64,000 nucleotides of DNA, taken from contig NZ_JAMXMX010000004.1 of assembly GCF_024055725.1 (NCBI RefSeq), positions 186,001 through 250,000 on the forward strand. The letters are read 5' to 3'. Shown piece by piece: positions 33,463 to 40,578 of the stretch (the stretch's first letter is position 1; every line of letters begins with the position of its first letter). Below the pieces are notes generated by a model that worked only from the letters and a program-made list of their open reading frames with translations, did not search any database and was not told the DNA's origin. A program made the translations under genes and the position numbers. Origin of the DNA: Actinoallomurus spadix. GTDB taxonomy: Bacteria; Actinomycetota; Actinomycetes; Streptosporangiales; Streptosporangiaceae.

Positions 33463-33511
33463 CGCCTGCCGCGGCAGGCGGCCCGATTTCGCGCTACCGC
33501 GGCAGGCGGCC
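33463..33511. repeat. 18-base palindrome with a short direct repeat
   Basis: CGCCTGCCGCGGCAGGCG (33463-33480) is a perfect palindrome, and CCGCGGCAGGCGGCC recurs at 33469 and 33497, 28 bases apart. It lies beyond the truncated cupin gene, so it may terminate that transcript or mark a deletion junction. Confidence 0.45.
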
Positions 33512-33575
33512 GGGATCTCGGTCGGCGGCGCCGATCCCGTCGGAGGGCCACCTGCCGTCGGGGCGCGGTGGTGGG

Positions 33576-33773
33576 TCAGGAGTCGCGAGCGACCCGGAGG
33601 TGCTTGTGCGGCGGCGGCGCGCCGGGGTCGCCGGGCGGGTACTCGACGATCACGGTCATCACGTGCGCGCCCGCCGGGATGAAGGGCGGCTCGACCTCCT
33701 GGATCGTGGTGAACGCCGTCTGCCACACGGACGAGCCGGCCTTCGGCTCGCCGACCGGATCAGTGCCGGACAT
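33576..33773 (-). pseudogene. Truncated cupin-domain protein
   Basis: 65 residues from ATG 33773, with AAGG nearby. TVIVEYPPGDPGAPPPHKH is the first half of a cupin barrel including the first His metal ligands. After HKH the frame ends within seven residues (LRVARDS). Normal cupins of this type have about 100 more residues, so the second motif is lost. It follows the NAD(P)-binding gene in the same direction and would be in the same ECF41-driven transcript. Confidence 0.7.
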
Positions 33774-33817
33774 GGGATCGACCTTTCTGGCTCGGGGGTG
33801 AGGGACGGGGCCGGGCG

Positions 33818-34570
33818 CTACCTGCCGGCGTCACTCGCCAGCCAGTCGGCGTACTTGATCTCGCCGAGGACCGCGCCGTCGCCCGGAACGAGATCGCTTT
33901 CGCGCATCTCGGCGCCGAAGTAGTGCGCGTGCGGGTCGGTGACCACCTCACGCTCGTCACCCCAGGCCGTCAGAGCACTGCGGAAGAACTCGTCCATCCG
34001 GAACCGCTCGGGACCGGCGATGTCGACCCGTCCGTTCAGCGGCGACCCCACCGCGACCCGGCCGACCGTCTGCGCGACCTCCTCGCCCGCGATGGGCTGG
34101 AACAGCACCGGCGGCATCCGGACCGCCTCACCGGCCGTCGCCTCGTCGGCGATCCGCCGGGCGAACTCGAAGAACTGCGTGGCGTGCACGATCGAGAACG
34201 CGATGCCCGAGTCCTTGATCAACTCCTCTTGGGCGACCTTCGCCCGGAAGTAGCCGATGTCGGGCCGCCGCTCGGTGCCCACCACCGACAGCGCGACGTG
34301 ATGCCCGACCCCGGCCTTCTCCTCGGCCGCCAGCAGATTGCCGGTCGAGGTGCGGAAGAACTCCAGCACCGCGGTGTCCTCGAAGGACGGGGAGTTGGAC
34401 ACGTCGATCACCACGGACGCGCCGTCCAGGACCTCGGCCAGCCCCTCCCCGGTCAGCGTGTTGACACCGGTGTTCGGCGAGGCGGGAACCGCCTCGTGGC
34501 CGTGCTCACCGAGCTTCGTCACGAGCTTGGACCCGATCAGACCGGTACCACCGATCACCACGATCCTCAT
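33818..34570 (-). CDS. NmrA-type NAD(P)-binding protein, ECF41 target (COE-family epimerase/oxidoreductase)
   Basis: 250 residues. N-terminal Rossmann motif GGTGLIGSKLV, then VALSVVGTERRPDIGYFRAK and the substrate-side FSIVHATQFFEF. No clear YxxxK catalytic pair is seen, as in NmrA-like sensors, so it may bind redox cofactors rather than catalyse. ATG 34570 with AGGAGG; a longer frame to 34636 would run into the promoter. The TGTCACA-N16-TGTC promoter lies 57 bases upstream. Genes of this type (carboxymuconolactone decarboxylase, oxidoreductase, epimerase) are the usual ECF41 targets. Confidence 0.82.
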   Translation of the reverse strand: MRIVVIGGTGLIGSKLVTKLGEHGHEAVPASPNTGVNTLTGEGLAEVLDGASVVIDVSNSPSFEDTAVLEFFRTSTGNLLAAEEKAGVGHHVALSVVGTERRPDIGYFRAKVAQEELIKDSGIAFSIVHATQFFEFARRIADEATAGEAVRMPPVLFQPIAGEEVAQTVGRVAVGSPLNGRVDIAGPERFRMDEFFRSALTAWGDEREVVTDPHAHYFGAEMRESDLVPGDGAVLGEIKYADWLASDAGR

Positions 34571-34626
34571 TGACAAGCCTCCTGTCCCTCCGGCGGCGCT
34601 CCGTGCGCCACCCGGTCGCCAGCTAA

Positions 34627-34653
34627 GACAGGACACCCCTCCGGGCTGTGACA
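34627..34653 (-). promoter_or_regulatory. ECF41-type promoter before the NmrA-like gene
   Basis: On the - strand TGTCACA (34647-34653), 16 bases, TGTC (34627-34630). Same spacing and boxes as the sigJ promoter, which makes chance unlikely and identifies the target of the sigma factor. Confidence 0.78.
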
Positions 34654-34807
34654 GTGCTCGGCGAAGAAATCGCGGTCCGTCGTGGTGGTCACGGCCACCA
34701 CCGCCCGATCGTGTGGTGCTCCTCAGCCACCGCGTCGGTGGCGATGCCGTGTGACGCGCGGCCGGCCCGCCCCGAGTGGGCCGACCCGCCCCGGACCAGC
34801 ACTGACC

Positions 34808-34851
34808 ATCGCCCTCGGCCGGGCCCCTCCGGCTCTTCGGCCGAGGGCGAT
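34808..34851. terminator. Hairpin in the 420-base gap before the DUF6924 gene
   Basis: ATCGCCCTCGGCCG (34808-34821) pairs perfectly with CGGCCGAGGGCGAT (34838-34851) around 16 bases. The gap 34571-34990 also holds the ECF41 promoter. No gene ends near the hairpin, so it may be left from a lost gene, end a small transcript, or insulate the next gene. Nothing else is recognised in the gap. Confidence 0.5.
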
Positions 34852-34990
34852 CGCCGTCCGGACGGATGCGCGCACGCTGGGGGCTCGGGCCCTACGGGGA
34901 AATGTCCGGCGCGAGGTGTAGGACAGGAGGCACCCCCGGCCAGGACCGTTCACGACGGGGACCACCGCGGCGTTTTCTTGAGGAGTGTCA

Positions 34991-35935
34991 ATGTCCCTTC
35001 CCGAGCTTCCCCGACCGGAGCCTGGTGACGTGTTGCTGGTCTGTACCTCTTACGAGGACGGCACGCCCCTGTGGGGCGGGCTGTTCAGCGAGGTCGGGGG
35101 CCGCCGGGAGGGCGACGTCCTCGTGCTCGGGGACGGCGGGGTGCGGCTTCGCCTGGTCGAGGGCGGCGAATGGGACGACCTGCGCGGCGGCAACGTCCCG
35201 GCGCTCGTCCCGGGCGACGGCCCGGTGACGCCGGTCGTCGTCCTGGCGGACGACTCGGTGGTGTACGGCGGGGACGGGCCGTTGCTGGTGGATTCGGCGG
35301 TGGCGCCCGGGCGCGGTGTCCGGGTCTCCTCGGACCGGCTCGGTGAGATCCTGGCCGCCCTGCTGGGCGGCGCACTCGCCTTCGACGACCTGGTGCGCGA
35401 CATGGACGTCTACGGCATGTACCAGGGGGACGGCGGCCGGCCGGCCTTCCCCGCGCCGGCGGCGCCGCCGCACCGGGACCACCCCGCACTACCCGCCACC
35501 GACGCGGCTCTGCTGGTCCGTACCTGTTTCGACGACGAGGAGGGCTGGCGTGCCCTGCTGGACGAGCTGGGCGGAGCCGACGAGGACGGCTGGGTCGGCG
35601 CGGACCTGGACCCGGACGAGATCGACGTGGAGCACTATCCGCTGACGGCACGGGTCGTCGACGACCGCGCCTTCGAGGGACTCACGGCGGGCCAGGTCCC
35701 GGCGCTGGTCCCGCCCGGGGAGGACACCATCCTGGTCGTGCTCGCCGACGCCCGGACCTTCGCCGAGCCCGACCGCCCGCTGACCGTCGTCGACCTGGAC
35801 GACACCCCGGGGCAGGCCGCCGTCCTCCCCTGCCGCATGGTCGGATCGATGGCGTGCAACCTCGAGATCGGCAACATGGACTTCCACGAGTTCGTCGCCG
35901 AGGACGGCCGGGATCCGTGGTGGGACGCCCTCTGA
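34991..35935 (+). CDS. Protein with two DUF6924-like domains
   Basis: 314 residues, cytoplasmic, acidic. Two similar halves: DVLLVCTSYEDGTPLWGG (about 13-30) and AALLVRTCFDDEEGWRALL (about 175-193), each followed by a segment ending in GxxPALVP and a VVLAD strand (TPVVVLADDSV, TILVVLADART). This is an internal duplication of the actinobacterial DUF6924 fold. Function is unknown. ATG 34991 with AGGAG at 34981-34985; a GTG two codons earlier is less likely. Stands alone. Confidence 0.7.
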   Translation: MSLPELPRPEPGDVLLVCTSYEDGTPLWGGLFSEVGGRREGDVLVLGDGGVRLRLVEGGEWDDLRGGNVPALVPGDGPVTPVVVLADDSVVYGGDGPLLVDSAVAPGRGVRVSSDRLGEILAALLGGALAFDDLVRDMDVYGMYQGDGGRPAFPAPAAPPHRDHPALPATDAALLVRTCFDDEEGWRALLDELGGADEDGWVGADLDPDEIDVEHYPLTARVVDDRAFEGLTAGQVPALVPPGEDTILVVLADARTFAEPDRPLTVVDLDDTPGQAAVLPCRMVGSMACNLEIGNMDFHEFVAEDGRDPWWDAL

Positions 35936-36060
35936 CGACCGCTCGGTAATCTCTCCGCCACTGAGCCCTCCGCTCTGGCCCAAATCCCGGTCCAGGGCGA
36001 TACGGGCGGAGTTTTCCGGTAAATCCCCATGGGCAGGTACCCAGCCACTGGGGGAACCGC

Positions 36061-37584
36061 ATGAGCCGCAAGAAGCCGCGACCGCCCGGTCGCGCACTCG
36101 GCGGGGCGGTGACGTCGTCCGTTCTCGGTCTGACGGCGCTCGGCGCCGTCCCGCCGCCCGCCGTGGTCCCGGACCCCGGCACCGCGCACCGGGCCCTTCC
36201 CGCCGCGCCCGAGCTTCGCATCCTTCGGCATCGACCGGGGGCGGCACCGGGGATGATCCTGATAACCCCGCAGAGTCTGCCGCCCGCGCCGCGGGACGGT
36301 AACGAGATCCTCGACGGACAGGGCCGGCCGGTCTGGTTCAGGCCGGTCCCGGCCCGGCAGTTCACGACCGACCTGCGCGTCCAGCGCTACCGAGGGCGAC
36401 CGGTGCTGACCTGGTTGCAGGGCGCCCTCGCGGACGGTGTCCTCTCGTACCGCAGCGGGTTCGCCTACGACGGCACCGGATACATCGCCGACACCCACTA
36501 TCGCGTCATCGCGACGGTTCGGCATGTCGCCGATCCGCACGAGTTGCAGCTCACCCCAAGGAACACCGTGCTGCTCATCGGCGCCCGGAATCTGCGCATG
36601 GATCTGACCCCGATCGGCGGCACCAGGAACGACACCGTCCGCGACGGCGTCCTCAAGGAGGTCGACGTCGCGACCGGCCGGACCCTGTGGCGCTGGAGCG
36701 CCGCGGACCACATACCGGTCACGGAGAACCACCACCCGGGGCTCCGGCCGCACGAACCCCGCCCTTACGACTATCTCCACCTCAATTCGGTCGATGAGGG
36801 CCCCGACGGCACCCTGCTCGTCTCGGCCATGAACACGTGCGCCGTCTACAAGGTGGACCGGCGGACCGGGCGGATCATCTGGCGGCTGGGCGGGCGCGAG
36901 AGCACGTTCCGGCTCGGACCCGGCGTGCGCTTCTGCGGACAACACGACGCGCACTGGGCCGGCGAGAACCTGATCCGGGTCTTCGACAACGGGACCCTCA
37001 CGGATCGGCACGCGTCGCGCGTCGCCTGGATCCGGCTCGACCCCCGCGGCAGAACGGCCACGCTCGTCCGGCAGATCGTGCAACCCCGGCGCGAGTCCGT
37101 CGCCATCCAGGGCAACGCTCAGGAGCTGCCGAACGGCGACACCGCGGTGGGCTGGGGCTCGACCGGCCGGATCTCGGAGTTCTCCCCCGGCGGGAGCCGC
37201 TTGTTCGATGCCGCACTCCCCGAGGGGGTGATCACCTATCGGATGTACCGGCTGCCGTGGAACGGCCGGCCGTGCACACCACCGGCCGTCATCCCCCGGG
37301 GTCGCACCGTGCACGCGGTCTGGAACGGCGCGACGGGCGTCGCTCGCTGGCGCGTCCTCACCGGTCCGACGCGGAAGGCCGCGAAACCGGTCGCGGAGGC
37401 GGCGTGGAACGGGCTGGACACGGCCATCACGCTCCCCGGCACGTCGGCTTCGGCGCCGTACGTCCAGGTCGAGGCGCTGGACGCGCACGGCAGGCTGCTC
37501 GGCGTCGGCGCCCGGGGGCGCGGGGAGTCGCGGATGCCGCCGGTTCCGGGGCGGCCGGGAACGTGTCCTGGGACGACCCGCTGA
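36061..37584 (+). CDS. Arylsulfate sulfotransferase (ASST) family protein
   Basis: 507 residues with an N-terminal hydrophobic signal or anchor (about 20-40). Beta-propeller of the arylsulfotransferase family: DPHELQLTPRNTVLLIG, TLWRWSAADHIPV, DYLHLNSVDEGPDG, GRIIWRLGG and FCGQHDAHW. The conserved His in DYLHLNS and QHDAHW sit where ASST active-site histidines lie. ASSTs move sulfate from an aryl sulfate donor to a phenol or hydroxyl without PAPS. A type III PKS and a PAPS sulfotransferase follow in the same direction, as in caprazamycin biosynthesis (Cpz4, Cpz6, Cpz8), where the PKS product is the sulfate carrier. Start ATG 36061 with a GGGGGAA site. Confidence 0.82.
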   Translation: MSRKKPRPPGRALGGAVTSSVLGLTALGAVPPPAVVPDPGTAHRALPAAPELRILRHRPGAAPGMILITPQSLPPAPRDGNEILDGQGRPVWFRPVPARQFTTDLRVQRYRGRPVLTWLQGALADGVLSYRSGFAYDGTGYIADTHYRVIATVRHVADPHELQLTPRNTVLLIGARNLRMDLTPIGGTRNDTVRDGVLKEVDVATGRTLWRWSAADHIPVTENHHPGLRPHEPRPYDYLHLNSVDEGPDGTLLVSAMNTCAVYKVDRRTGRIIWRLGGRESTFRLGPGVRFCGQHDAHWAGENLIRVFDNGTLTDRHASRVAWIRLDPRGRTATLVRQIVQPRRESVAIQGNAQELPNGDTAVGWGSTGRISEFSPGGSRLFDAALPEGVITYRMYRLPWNGRPCTPPAVIPRGRTVHAVWNGATGVARWRVLTGPTRKAAKPVAEAAWNGLDTAITLPGTSASAPYVQVEALDAHGRLLGVGARGRGESRMPPVPGRPGTCPGTTR

Positions 37585-37666
37585 CCGGGCCGCCGATCAT
37601 CCTGCCCCGTCGGCCGGCCCGGCTCGAGGAGGCGGCTCCGTTCCACCGGCATCACGGGAGGGCGTC

Positions 37667-38707
37667 ATGGCCACCGCGCGGATCACCCGCATCGCGTTCA
37701 CCTCCCCTCCTCTGATCAGGATGAAGGAGTTCGCCGAGTTCTTCGCCGCCGACGCCGGCGGCCACCACGTCATGAATTTCGTCCGCAACGCGGCGATAGA
37801 GACGAAGGGGATGGCGGTCAACCCGCGCACGGAGGACCCTCGCGGCTGGGGAACGGCCCGGCGCATGGATGTCAGCCTGGCGGTGGCCCGGGCCCTGGGG
37901 CGGGAGGCGGTCCGGCAGGCGCTGGCCGGTGCCGGCCTGCGGCCCGGCGACGTCGGCCTCCTGGTCACGGCCACCACCACGGCGCACTCGACCCCGGGTC
38001 TGGACGCGCTGATCACCCAGGTGGGGATGCGGCCCGACACCGAGTTCCAGTCGCTCGGCCCGATGGGCTGCTACGCCGCGCTTCCCGCGCTGTCCACGGC
38101 CCGGAACTGGGTCGAGACGCATGGCCGTCCGGCGGTGCTCGTCTGTACCGACCTGTTCTCGCCGTACCTGCCGCCGCCGCCGTACGACAAAGAGCAGGCC
38201 GTGGTGCTCACGCTCTTCGGGGACGGCGCCGCCGCGGTCGTGGTGCGCCCCGGCGGGGATCACGTCAGGGGGCTGGACATCCTCGACACCGAGACGTTCT
38301 ACGTCCCCGAGTTCGCCGACGACCTGCAGATCCACGTCGGCGATCGCGGCATGCGGGTCCGCCTCGCCCCGACCATGCCCGACGTCACCGCGGCGGCCGT
38401 GGCAGGCCCGACCGACCGCCTGCTCGGCCGGCGCGGCCTCTCCCGCGCGGACGTCCGGTGGTGGGCGCTCCACCCCGGAGGACGCCGGATCATCGACCGG
38501 GTGGCCGAAGAACTGGCACTGCCGGCCGGCTCGGTGGACGCCTCCCGCGCGGTGATGCGGGAGTACGGCAACACCGCCGGACCGGCCGTCATCTGTGTGC
38601 TCAAGCGCCTGCAGGATTCCCGCCCGCTCGCTCCCGGAGAACACGGGGTCGCGCTGGCGTTCGGGCCGGGGGCGACCATCTGGGCCGTCCTTCTCGGCGG
38701 CGCCTGA
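37667..38707 (+). CDS. Type III polyketide synthase
   Basis: 346 residues, thiolase fold of the chalcone synthase group. Catalytic triad by motif: Cys135 in GPMGCYAA, His269 in WALHPGG, Asn302 in EYGNTAG. FGDGAAAVVV and the final GFGPG-like AFGPGATIW are also present. Such enzymes condense malonyl-CoA onto an acyl starter to give pyrones or resorcinols. Between the ASST and the PAPS sulfotransferase, it would make the small phenolic/pyrone sulfate carrier (as Cpz6 makes presulficidins). ATG 37667 with GGGAGG at 37657-37662; 82 bases after the ASST stop. Confidence 0.9.
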   Translation: MATARITRIAFTSPPLIRMKEFAEFFAADAGGHHVMNFVRNAAIETKGMAVNPRTEDPRGWGTARRMDVSLAVARALGREAVRQALAGAGLRPGDVGLLVTATTTAHSTPGLDALITQVGMRPDTEFQSLGPMGCYAALPALSTARNWVETHGRPAVLVCTDLFSPYLPPPPYDKEQAVVLTLFGDGAAAVVVRPGGDHVRGLDILDTETFYVPEFADDLQIHVGDRGMRVRLAPTMPDVTAAAVAGPTDRLLGRRGLSRADVRWWALHPGGRRIIDRVAEELALPAGSVDASRAVMREYGNTAGPAVICVLKRLQDSRPLAPGEHGVALAFGPGATIWAVLLGGA

Positions 38708-38743
38708 GACGAACGACCGGACCGTCCTGCGGAAGGGGTCGCC

Positions 38744-39382
38744 ATGCTGGAGGTCATCGGCGCCGGGTTCGGCCGTACCGGCACGCTCTCGTTGAAGACG
38801 GCACTGGAACGCCTCGGTTTCGCGCCCTGTCATCACATGCTCGGGCTGGCCGAGCATCCGGGTGAGGTCGGGCTGTGGCGGCGCGCCGCCCGTGGTGAGC
38901 CCGTGGACTGGGACGAGGTCTATCGGGGATACCGCTCGACCGTGGACTGGCCCGGCGCCCGGTTCTGGCGCGAGCTGGTCGAGCGTTACCCGGCGGCGAA
39001 GGTCATTCTCACCACCCGCGACTTCGCGTCCTGGTACGACAGTGTCCTCGGCACCATCTACCGCGCCGCGATCGACGACTCGCCGCTCGCCTCGCCCGTC
39101 CTGGCCGAGGTCCGGGCCATGGCCCGCGAGGTGGTGTGGGACGGCCTGTTCGGCGGGCGTTTCACGGACCGCGACCACTCGTCGCGGATCTTCGAGGACC
39201 ACGTCGCGGCCGTGCACGGGCGGGTGCCCGCCGCCAGGCTGCTGGTCTTCGACGTGGCTCAGGGCTGGCGGCCGCTGTGCGCGTTCCTCGACCGGCCGGT
39301 GCCGGACGCGCCGTTCCCGCACCGCAACCGCCGGGAGGATTTCGGCTCCCTGCTGCGGGAGCAGTCCGGGACCTCGCCCTGA
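38744..39382 (+). CDS. PAPS-dependent sulfotransferase
   Basis: 212 residues. The N-terminal GFGRTGTLSLKTALERLGF is the 5'-phosphosulfate-binding loop of the Sulfotransfer family; VILTTRDFASWYDSVLG is the 3'-phosphate-binding strand and helix (R-D-x-x-x-W-Y-D-S). Cytoplasmic. In this trio it should load sulfate from PAPS onto the type III PKS product, the step done by Cpz8 in caprazamycin. GGAAGGGG at 38731-38738 precedes the ATG. It lies 36 bases after the PKS stop and ends three bases before a convergent gene. Confidence 0.88.
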   Translation: MLEVIGAGFGRTGTLSLKTALERLGFAPCHHMLGLAEHPGEVGLWRRAARGEPVDWDEVYRGYRSTVDWPGARFWRELVERYPAAKVILTTRDFASWYDSVLGTIYRAAIDDSPLASPVLAEVRAMAREVVWDGLFGGRFTDRDHSSRIFEDHVAAVHGRVPAARLLVFDVAQGWRPLCAFLDRPVPDAPFPHRNRREDFGSLLREQSGTSP

Positions 39383-39385
39383 TCT

Positions 39386-39877
39386 CTAGGGCCCGCCGGG
39401 ACGACCGGCGGAGCGGTGGAGTATCTCCCGGAGCTCGTCGGCATGCCGTCTGGCGAGTTCCGGTCGATCGCGGTACCGCGCCGGGGTGGTGTGGAACAGC
39501 GCTATCCGCCAGCCGCCGGACTGTTTCTGGGCGACCAGTGACTGCACGGAGTTGGCGGCGGGGTCCAGCACGGTCCGCCCCGGCGGAGTCATCCCGGCGA
39601 TGGCGCACAGCAGGACCACGCCGTCGTTCAGCGGCCGTACCTCACGCACCTTGGACACGTACGACGCCGGAACCTCGTCCGCGAAGAACGGTGTCAGGTG
39701 CTCTTCGATCCGGGCTCCTGGAACGTGGCCGCCGTCGTCGTCGACCAGCACGCCGTCGGAGGCGAAGAGCGCCGCGAAGCCGCGGGCGTCGCCTCGGTTC
39801 CAGGCGGCGAGCAGATCGTCGTACAGCGCTCGCACGGAGGCTTCGGCGGACTTCACCTGTTCAGTGGTCTCGGACAT
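39386..39877 (-). CDS. SnoaL-like / SgcJ-EcaC family protein
   Basis: 163 residues, NTF2-like fold: VRALYDDLLAAWNRGDARGF, ALFASDGVLVDDDGG and WRIALFHTTPARY are typical of the SgcJ/EcaC oxidoreductase group. Members occur in many antibiotic clusters and as general enzymes of unknown substrate. ATG 39877 gives the family-length protein; a TTG at 39985 would add 36 residues that overlap a regulatory inverted repeat. Convergent with the sulfotransferase. Could act on a cluster product, or be unrelated. Confidence 0.7.
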   Translation of the reverse strand: MSETTEQVKSAEASVRALYDDLLAAWNRGDARGFAALFASDGVLVDDDGGHVPGARIEEHLTPFFADEVPASYVSKVREVRPLNDGVVLLCAIAGMTPPGRTVLDPAANSVQSLVAQKQSGGWRIALFHTTPARYRDRPELARRHADELREILHRSAGRPGGP

Positions 39878-39956
39878 GCCATCCACGATGGTCGCAGGAG
39901 CAGTACATTTCCCTTCCGCCGAGCATGCTCGGGTGATCTCCCCGACAAACCACACC

Positions 39957-39985
39957 TGGTCAATGATTTCGTCATCATTGGTCAA
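39957..39985. promoter_or_regulatory. Inverted repeat between SnoaL-like and flavin-barrel genes
   Basis: CAATGAT (39961-39967) and ATCATTG (39974-39980) form a perfect inverted repeat with six bases between; TGGTCAA also occurs directly repeated at 39957 and 39979. It lies in an AT-rich patch between divergent starts, so a repressor site for both genes is plausible. Confidence 0.45.
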
Positions 39986-40063
39986 CTACCGAATGACGGG
40001 TCGGCTAGCGGGCATTTCGTCCCGAGAAGACGCATCTCGGCGGCTTTTGTGTGGAGGGCGTAG

Positions 40064-40516
40064 ATGAACCTTGCCATGTCAAGCGATTGCCGGGAAAGGT
40101 TCCTCGCGGACCTGCACGTGGGCGTGCTCGGAGTGACCGATCCGCGGGGGACGTCCGCTCCCCTGCTCGTGCCGGTCTGGTACGGCTACGAGCCCGGCGG
40201 GGTGGTGACCGTCCTGACGGACCGGACCTCGACCAAGGCCGACCTGATCAAGCGGGCCCGGCGATTCAGCCTCTGCGCGCAGAGCGAGGTCCCGCCCTAT
40301 CGCTATGTCAGCGTCGAAGGTCCCGTCGTGGCGGTGGAGGACGGCCTGGACCGGGCCGAGTGGGAGGCGATCGCCCACCGTTACCTCGACCGGGACACCG
40401 CCGTCGCCTACCTGGACGCGAACCGGCACCAACTCGAGGAGTACCTGACCTTCCGGATGCGTCCCCAGCGGTGGAGGACGGCCGACTTCACCGCCTTCGC
40501 GCGGCAGTTCAGCTGA
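40064..40516 (+). CDS. Pyridoxamine 5'-phosphate oxidase-like flavin/F420-binding protein
   Basis: 150 residues, split beta-barrel: FLADLHVGVLGVTDPRGT, PLLVPVWYGYEPGG, TSTKADLIKRARRFSLC and YRYVSVEGPVVAVED follow the family order. These proteins bind FMN or F420 and reduce varied substrates; activity is not predictable. ATG 40064 with GGAGG at 40052-40056. The NRPS-like gene starts 62 bases downstream in the same direction, so it may belong to the biosynthetic operon. Confidence 0.78.
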   Translation: MNLAMSSDCRERFLADLHVGVLGVTDPRGTSAPLLVPVWYGYEPGGVVTVLTDRTSTKADLIKRARRFSLCAQSEVPPYRYVSVEGPVVAVEDGLDRAEWEAIAHRYLDRDTAVAYLDANRHQLEEYLTFRMRPQRWRTADFTAFARQFS

Positions 40517-40578
40517 TCCGGCGATCACGCGATCACGCGAACCGCGCGCCGTGCGCAGTCTCAGCAAAGGAGCCCGCC

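Noticed and set aside
35953-36014. CTCCGCC...GGCGGAG inverted repeat followed by TTTT as a riboswitch or terminator
   Set aside because: Only seven base pairs with a long loop; too weak to call.
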